Of a stretch of 9,600 nt of DNA, positions 6,490 to 9,600 are shown in pieces. Below the pieces are notes generated by a model that saw only the letters and a list, made by a program, of their open reading frames with translations, ran no database searches and was not told the DNA's origin. How positions within the stretch are numbered: position 1 is the first letter of the stretch; the number at the start of each line of letters is the position of its first letter. A program made the position numbers and the translations under genes. Source of the stretch: Pseudomonadota bacterium (lineage in GTDB: Bacteria > Verrucomicrobiota > Verrucomicrobiia > Chthoniobacterales > UBA6821); the NCBI GenBank assembly GCA_009928265.1, contig RFPR01000076.1:1-9600 (forward strand), in the 5' to 3' direction.

Positions 6490-8211
6490 ATGAAAACCAT
6501 CCTTTTTGTCTGTACCGGGAATGTCTGCCGCAGCCCCATGGCGGAGGGACTCTTTCGTCATGCCCTCAATGAGCTTGGAAGGGATCAAAAAATGATCACC
6601 GTTCTCTCGGCAGGAGTAAGCGCCACCAAGGGGTCCAAAGCGAGCCAACCTGCATTGGAAGCGTTGTCTGAATTAGGGATCCAGTTCGGATCCTTCCGCA
6701 GCCAACCTGTCACCGAGGAACTTTTGGAGCGCTGTACCCATGTCTTCACGATGACCCGGGACCATCAGCGGATTTTGGACCTCCTCTATCCCGAGCATTC
6801 CGCAAAGGTCCGCCTGCTGGGAGACTTCACCGCAAGGGGTGGGGATATTCCCGACCCCATCGGCCAGGGACTACCGATTTACCGGAAATGCCGCGATGTC
6901 ATCAAAAGCGCGCTGGATCATCTGCTCGATTTTGTGGATCAATCTACCTCTTCACTTTTCGCCATGGCCTACGACAACAACCCCGCCCTCACCTCCACTG
7001 ATCCCGAAATCGCTTCCGCCATCGCCGGCGAAGCCCACCGCCAACTCGAGCACATCGAGCTGATCGCTTCGGAAAATTACACCAGCCGCGCGGTGATGGA
7101 GGCCCAGGGATCGTGCCTCACCAACAAATACGCCGAGGGCTATCCGGGACGACGCTGGTACGGCGGCTGCGAGCATGCCGACATGGTCGAGATCCTCGCT
7201 ATCGAGCGCGCTAAGAAGCTCTTTGGCGCCGAACACGCCAACGTCCAGCCCCACAGCGGCAGCCAGGCCAATATGGCCGTCTACTTCAGCGTTCTCCAGC
7301 CCGGCGACGCGATCCTCACCATGGACCTCGCCCACGGAGGCCACCTGACCCACGGGCACAAGGCGAACTTCTCAGGTAAGCTCTATCAGGTCACCCACTA
7401 TGGCGTGACCCAGGCCGACGGTCGCATCGACTACGATGCCCTGGCCAAGCAAGCCCTCGAGGTGAAGCCCCGCATGATCACAGCAGGTGCCTCCGCTTAC
7501 CCTCGTGAGATCGATTTCAAGAGGCTGCGCGAGATCGCCGACTCCGTCGGTGCTTACCTCTTCGTGGACATGGCCCACATTGCGGGCCTCGTGGCAGGAG
7601 GAGCTCACCCCAGCCCCGTTCCCTACGCCGACTTCGTCACCACCACCACGCACAAGAGCCTCCGCGGCCCCCGCTCAGGCCTCATCCTGTGCAAGGAACA
7701 GTATGCGAAGAAAATCGATGGTCAGGTCTTCCCTGGTGTCCAGGGCGGACCGCTCATGCACGTGATCGCGGCTAAGGCGGTCTGTTTCCACGAGGCACTG
7801 CAGCCCGAATTCAAGGACTACGCCAAACAGATCGTACTCAACGCAAAGGCCCTCGCCGCGCGCCTATCCGTTCTCGGCTACACGATCAGCTCCGGAGGCA
7901 CCGACAACCATGTCCTGCTAGTCGACCTGCGCTCACGCGGCATCAACGGCCTGGAGGCTCAGGAGGCGCTGGATAAGGCGGCCATCACCGTCAACAAGAA
8001 CGCCATCCCCTTCGACACCGAGCCGATCTCCAAGACAGGCGGCATCCGCCTCGGCACTCCAGCCATGACCACGCGCGGCCTTAAGGAAGAGGATATGATG
8101 CAGGTCGCCGACTTCATCCACGCGGGCCTTGAAGCCCGCAACGACGAGGCTGCCCTTGCCAAGCTCCATACCGAGGTAACGAAGTTCACGGCTAGGTTCC
8201 CTCTGCCCTGA
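6490..8211 (+). CDS. glyA: Fusion: low-molecular-weight protein tyrosine phosphatase + serine hydroxymethyltransferase
   Basis: One uninterrupted frame of 573 aa. Residues 1-158 are a complete LMW phosphatase (arsenate reductase-like fold): P-loop CTGNVCRS (8-15) with nucleophile Cys8 and Arg14, and general acid Asp122 in DIPDPIG. Residues 159-573 are a full-length (415 aa) PLP-dependent SHMT, which interconverts serine and glycine with tetrahydrofolate: ELIASENYTS, YAEGYPGRRWYGG, HSGSQANMA, and PLP lysine K389 in TTTTHKSLRGPRSG (Lys231 of the module). The join is a short linker (about STSSLFA) before an internal ATG at 6964 in the usual place for a GlyA start. That ATG has no Shine-Dalgarno motif. 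The start at 6490 was chosen because the phosphatase fold begins there, with GGGGA 11 bases upstream; an ATG at 6373 is possible. In Bacillus, LMW phosphatase (ywlE) and glyA are near neighbours, so the pairing has precedent. Separate translation of GlyA from 6964 cannot be excluded. Confidence 0.88.
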   Translation: MKTILFVCTGNVCRSPMAEGLFRHALNELGRDQKMITVLSAGVSATKGSKASQPALEALSELGIQFGSFRSQPVTEELLERCTHVFTMTRDHQRILDLLYPEHSAKVRLLGDFTARGGDIPDPIGQGLPIYRKCRDVIKSALDHLLDFVDQSTSSLFAMAYDNNPALTSTDPEIASAIAGEAHRQLEHIELIASENYTSRAVMEAQGSCLTNKYAEGYPGRRWYGGCEHADMVEILAIERAKKLFGAEHANVQPHSGSQANMAVYFSVLQPGDAILTMDLAHGGHLTHGHKANFSGKLYQVTHYGVTQADGRIDYDALAKQALEVKPRMITAGASAYPREIDFKRLREIADSVGAYLFVDMAHIAGLVAGGAHPSPVPYADFVTTTTHKSLRGPRSGLILCKEQYAKKIDGQVFPGVQGGPLMHVIAAKAVCFHEALQPEFKDYAKQIVLNAKALAARLSVLGYTISSGGTDNHVLLVDLRSRGINGLEAQEALDKAAITVNKNAIPFDTEPISKTGGIRLGTPAMTTRGLKEEDMMQVADFIHAGLEARNDEAALAKLHTEVTKFTARFPLP

Positions 8212-8314
8212 ATCACAGCCGCAGGCTGGAAGTCTAACTTGTGAGCCACATTCACCTGATCAGGACAAGGACTTCTTTCCGGCTCCTAAGCTTTTAGCCT
8301 TCAGCCTTTTCCCA
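8212..8314. other. glyA-zwf intergenic spacer with small palindromes
   Basis: 103 bases between the SHMT stop and the zwf start. It contains a small hairpin CAGCC-GCA-GGCTG (8216-8228) just after the stop codon, without a U-tract, and a perfect 10-base palindrome CCTGATCAGG (8255-8264). Neither is a convincing terminator, so co-transcription of zwf with glyA remains possible. The last 25 bases before zwf are pyrimidine-rich and lack a Shine-Dalgarno motif. No clear promoter was identified. Confidence 0.3.
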
Positions 8315-9600
8315 ATGACCACTCCGTCCGTCAACCCACTCCGCGAGGGCATTGCCAACCGCCTCGCTCCCGAGCCATGCACACTCGTCATCTTCGGAGC
8401 AACCGGAGACCTGACACACCGCAAGCTCATCCCCGCGCTCTACAACCTGGCAGCCGAGGGCGCACTTCCCCCCTCAGTCTCGATCATCGGGTTTGCGCGG
8501 AGGGAGAAGACCTCGGAGCAGTTCCGCACGGAGCTTGAAGAAGCCGCGCGTAAGTTCTCACGCACGCCACTCGACGAGCAACTCTGGAAGAGCTTCGCCT
8601 CCTCGGTGCATTACCATCGGAGTCCTTTTGACGACGCCGAGGGCTACCGGACTCTGGCGGCCGAGATGAACCGCCTCGACAAGGAACGCGGCACTGCGGG
8701 AAACCGCCTCTACTACCTTGCCGTCGCCCCCGACCAGTTCCCCGTGATCCTCGACCACCTCAAGGCGAGCGGACTCAACCGCGCTGCCGAGGGAAGCTGG
8801 GCCCGGGTCATTGTGGAGAAACCGTTCGGTAAGGATCTCAAGACCGCCCGCGCTCTCAACGGCCTGGTCAACGAAGTCTTCGAGGAGCGCGATACTTACC
8901 GCATCGACCATTACTTGGGCAAGGAGACCGCCCAGAATATCATGGTGATGCGCTTTGCCAATTCGATCTTCGAGTCGCTCTGGGATTCTGGCCATGTAGC
9001 CCATGTCCAGATCACCGCCGCCGAACCCCTGGGCGTCGAGGGACGCGCCGGTTACTACGATACCTCGGGCGCAATGCGCGACATGGTCCAGAACCACTTG
9101 CTGCAGCTCCTCACCCTGACCGCCATGGAGCCCCCCACAAGCCTTGGTGCCGACGCCGTGCGCGACGAGAAGGTGAAGGTCCTCCGCTCCCTGCGCCCAC
9201 TGCGAGGTGACGACGTCTTCAGCCACGTGGTTCGCGCCCAATATGCGCCCGGGCTCATCAACGGCCAACCCGTTCCCGGATACCGGGAGGCCGACGGCGT
9301 CCCCAAGGATTCCGTCACCGAGACCTACGTCGCCCTCCAGGTGAATATCGACAATTGGCGCTGGGCTGGCGTTCCCTTCTTCATTCGCACCGCCAAGCGC
9401 ATGCCCAAGGGTGGTACCGAAATCGCCGTCACGTTCAAGAGCGTCCCGCGAGTTCTCTTCAACAGTACCGGCGAGGGCCTCGACGAGAATGTGCTCGTCA
9501 TCCGCATCCAACCCGACGAGGGTGTCTCCCTTCGCATGAGTGCGAAGCTCCCGGGCTCCAGCCTCCGGATCGAACCGGTCAAGATGGACTTCCACTACGG
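8315..9600 (+). CDS. zwf: Glucose-6-phosphate 1-dehydrogenase, 5' part (runs off the window)
   Basis: First enzyme of the oxidative pentose phosphate pathway: oxidises glucose 6-phosphate to 6-phosphogluconolactone and makes NADPH. The frame is open from ATG 8315 to the window end, giving 428 residues of a family usually near 490-510, so about the last 70 are missing. Motifs seen: Rossmann-type coenzyme site VIFGATGDLTHRKL with GATGDL at 28-33, EKPFGKD at 168-174, the substrate-binding signature RIDHYLGKE at 196-204 (His199, Lys203), and RDMVQNHLLQ with the likely catalytic base His261. All expected catalytic residues are intact. It lies 103 bases downstream of the SHMT fusion on the same strand. 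In many bacteria zwf neighbours gnd or pgl, which may lie beyond the window. No Shine-Dalgarno sequence precedes the start; the alignment of the coenzyme motif near residue 28 supports it. Confidence 0.95.
   Translation, partial: MTTPSVNPLREGIANRLAPEPCTLVIFGATGDLTHRKLIPALYNLAAEGALPPSVSIIGFARREKTSEQFRTELEEAARKFSRTPLDEQLWKSFASSVHYHRSPFDDAEGYRTLAAEMNRLDKERGTAGNRLYYLAVAPDQFPVILDHLKASGLNRAAEGSWARVIVEKPFGKDLKTARALNGLVNEVFEERDTYRIDHYLGKETAQNIMVMRFANSIFESLWDSGHVAHVQITAAEPLGVEGRAGYYDTSGAMRDMVQNHLLQLLTLTAMEPPTSLGADAVRDEKVKVLRSLRPLRGDDVFSHVVRAQYAPGLINGQPVPGYREADGVPKDSVTETYVALQVNIDNWRWAGVPFFIRTAKRMPKGGTEIAVTFKSVPRVLFNSTGEGLDENVLVIRIQPDEGVSLRMSAKLPGSSLRIEPVKMDFHY

Noticed and set aside
8558..9595. Long minus-strand open frame (345 codons) opposite zwf
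   Set aside because: The plus strand carries unmistakable glucose-6-phosphate dehydrogenase motifs through this whole region; the antisense product has no domain character.

Overview
This window looks like chromosomal DNA of a Gram-negative (diderm) bacterium with a fairly high G+C content. An outer-membrane secretin, a lipobox-bearing solute-binding lipoprotein and a proton-pumping complex I subunit all point to a diderm. The mix of genes, the Lys/Ala/Pro-rich histone-like tail and the scarcity of Shine-Dalgarno motifs would fit a member of the PVC superphylum, most plausibly Verrucomicrobiota. That placement is inference and not proven by any single marker. No mobile element, tRNA, rRNA or CRISPR array was seen, and no gene-free stretch exceeds about 200 bases.

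Layout. (1) Bases 1-4043, plus strand: the last codons of an unknown gene, overlapping by 4 bases (ATGA) a type II secretion secretin (gspD), followed after 15 bases by the secretion ATPase (gspE). A hairpin-rich convergent region at 4058-4109 closes this block. (2) Bases 4108-6287, minus strand: reading leftwards, a small protein with a probable winged-helix domain and a linker-histone-like basic tail, its terminator hairpin, a solitary nuoA (complex I subunit A), and a branched-chain-amino-acid-type substrate-binding lipoprotein. (3) An AT-rich divergent intergenic region at 6288-6489. (4) Bases 6490-9600, plus strand: one uninterrupted reading frame encoding a low-molecular-weight protein tyrosine phosphatase fused to a complete serine hydroxymethyltransferase, then zwf (glucose-6-phosphate dehydrogenase), cut by the window end.

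How the parts may work together. GspD and GspE are the outer-membrane gate and cytoplasmic motor of the same secretion apparatus. GlyA and Zwf are central-metabolism enzymes (one-carbon units; NADPH and pentose phosphates) that may be co-transcribed. The minus-strand trio has no obvious common pathway. The most noteworthy points are the phosphatase-SHMT fusion with a codon-usage change exactly at the join, the linker-histone-like architecture, and the detached nuoA. I found no clear multi-gene novel defence or biosynthetic system.
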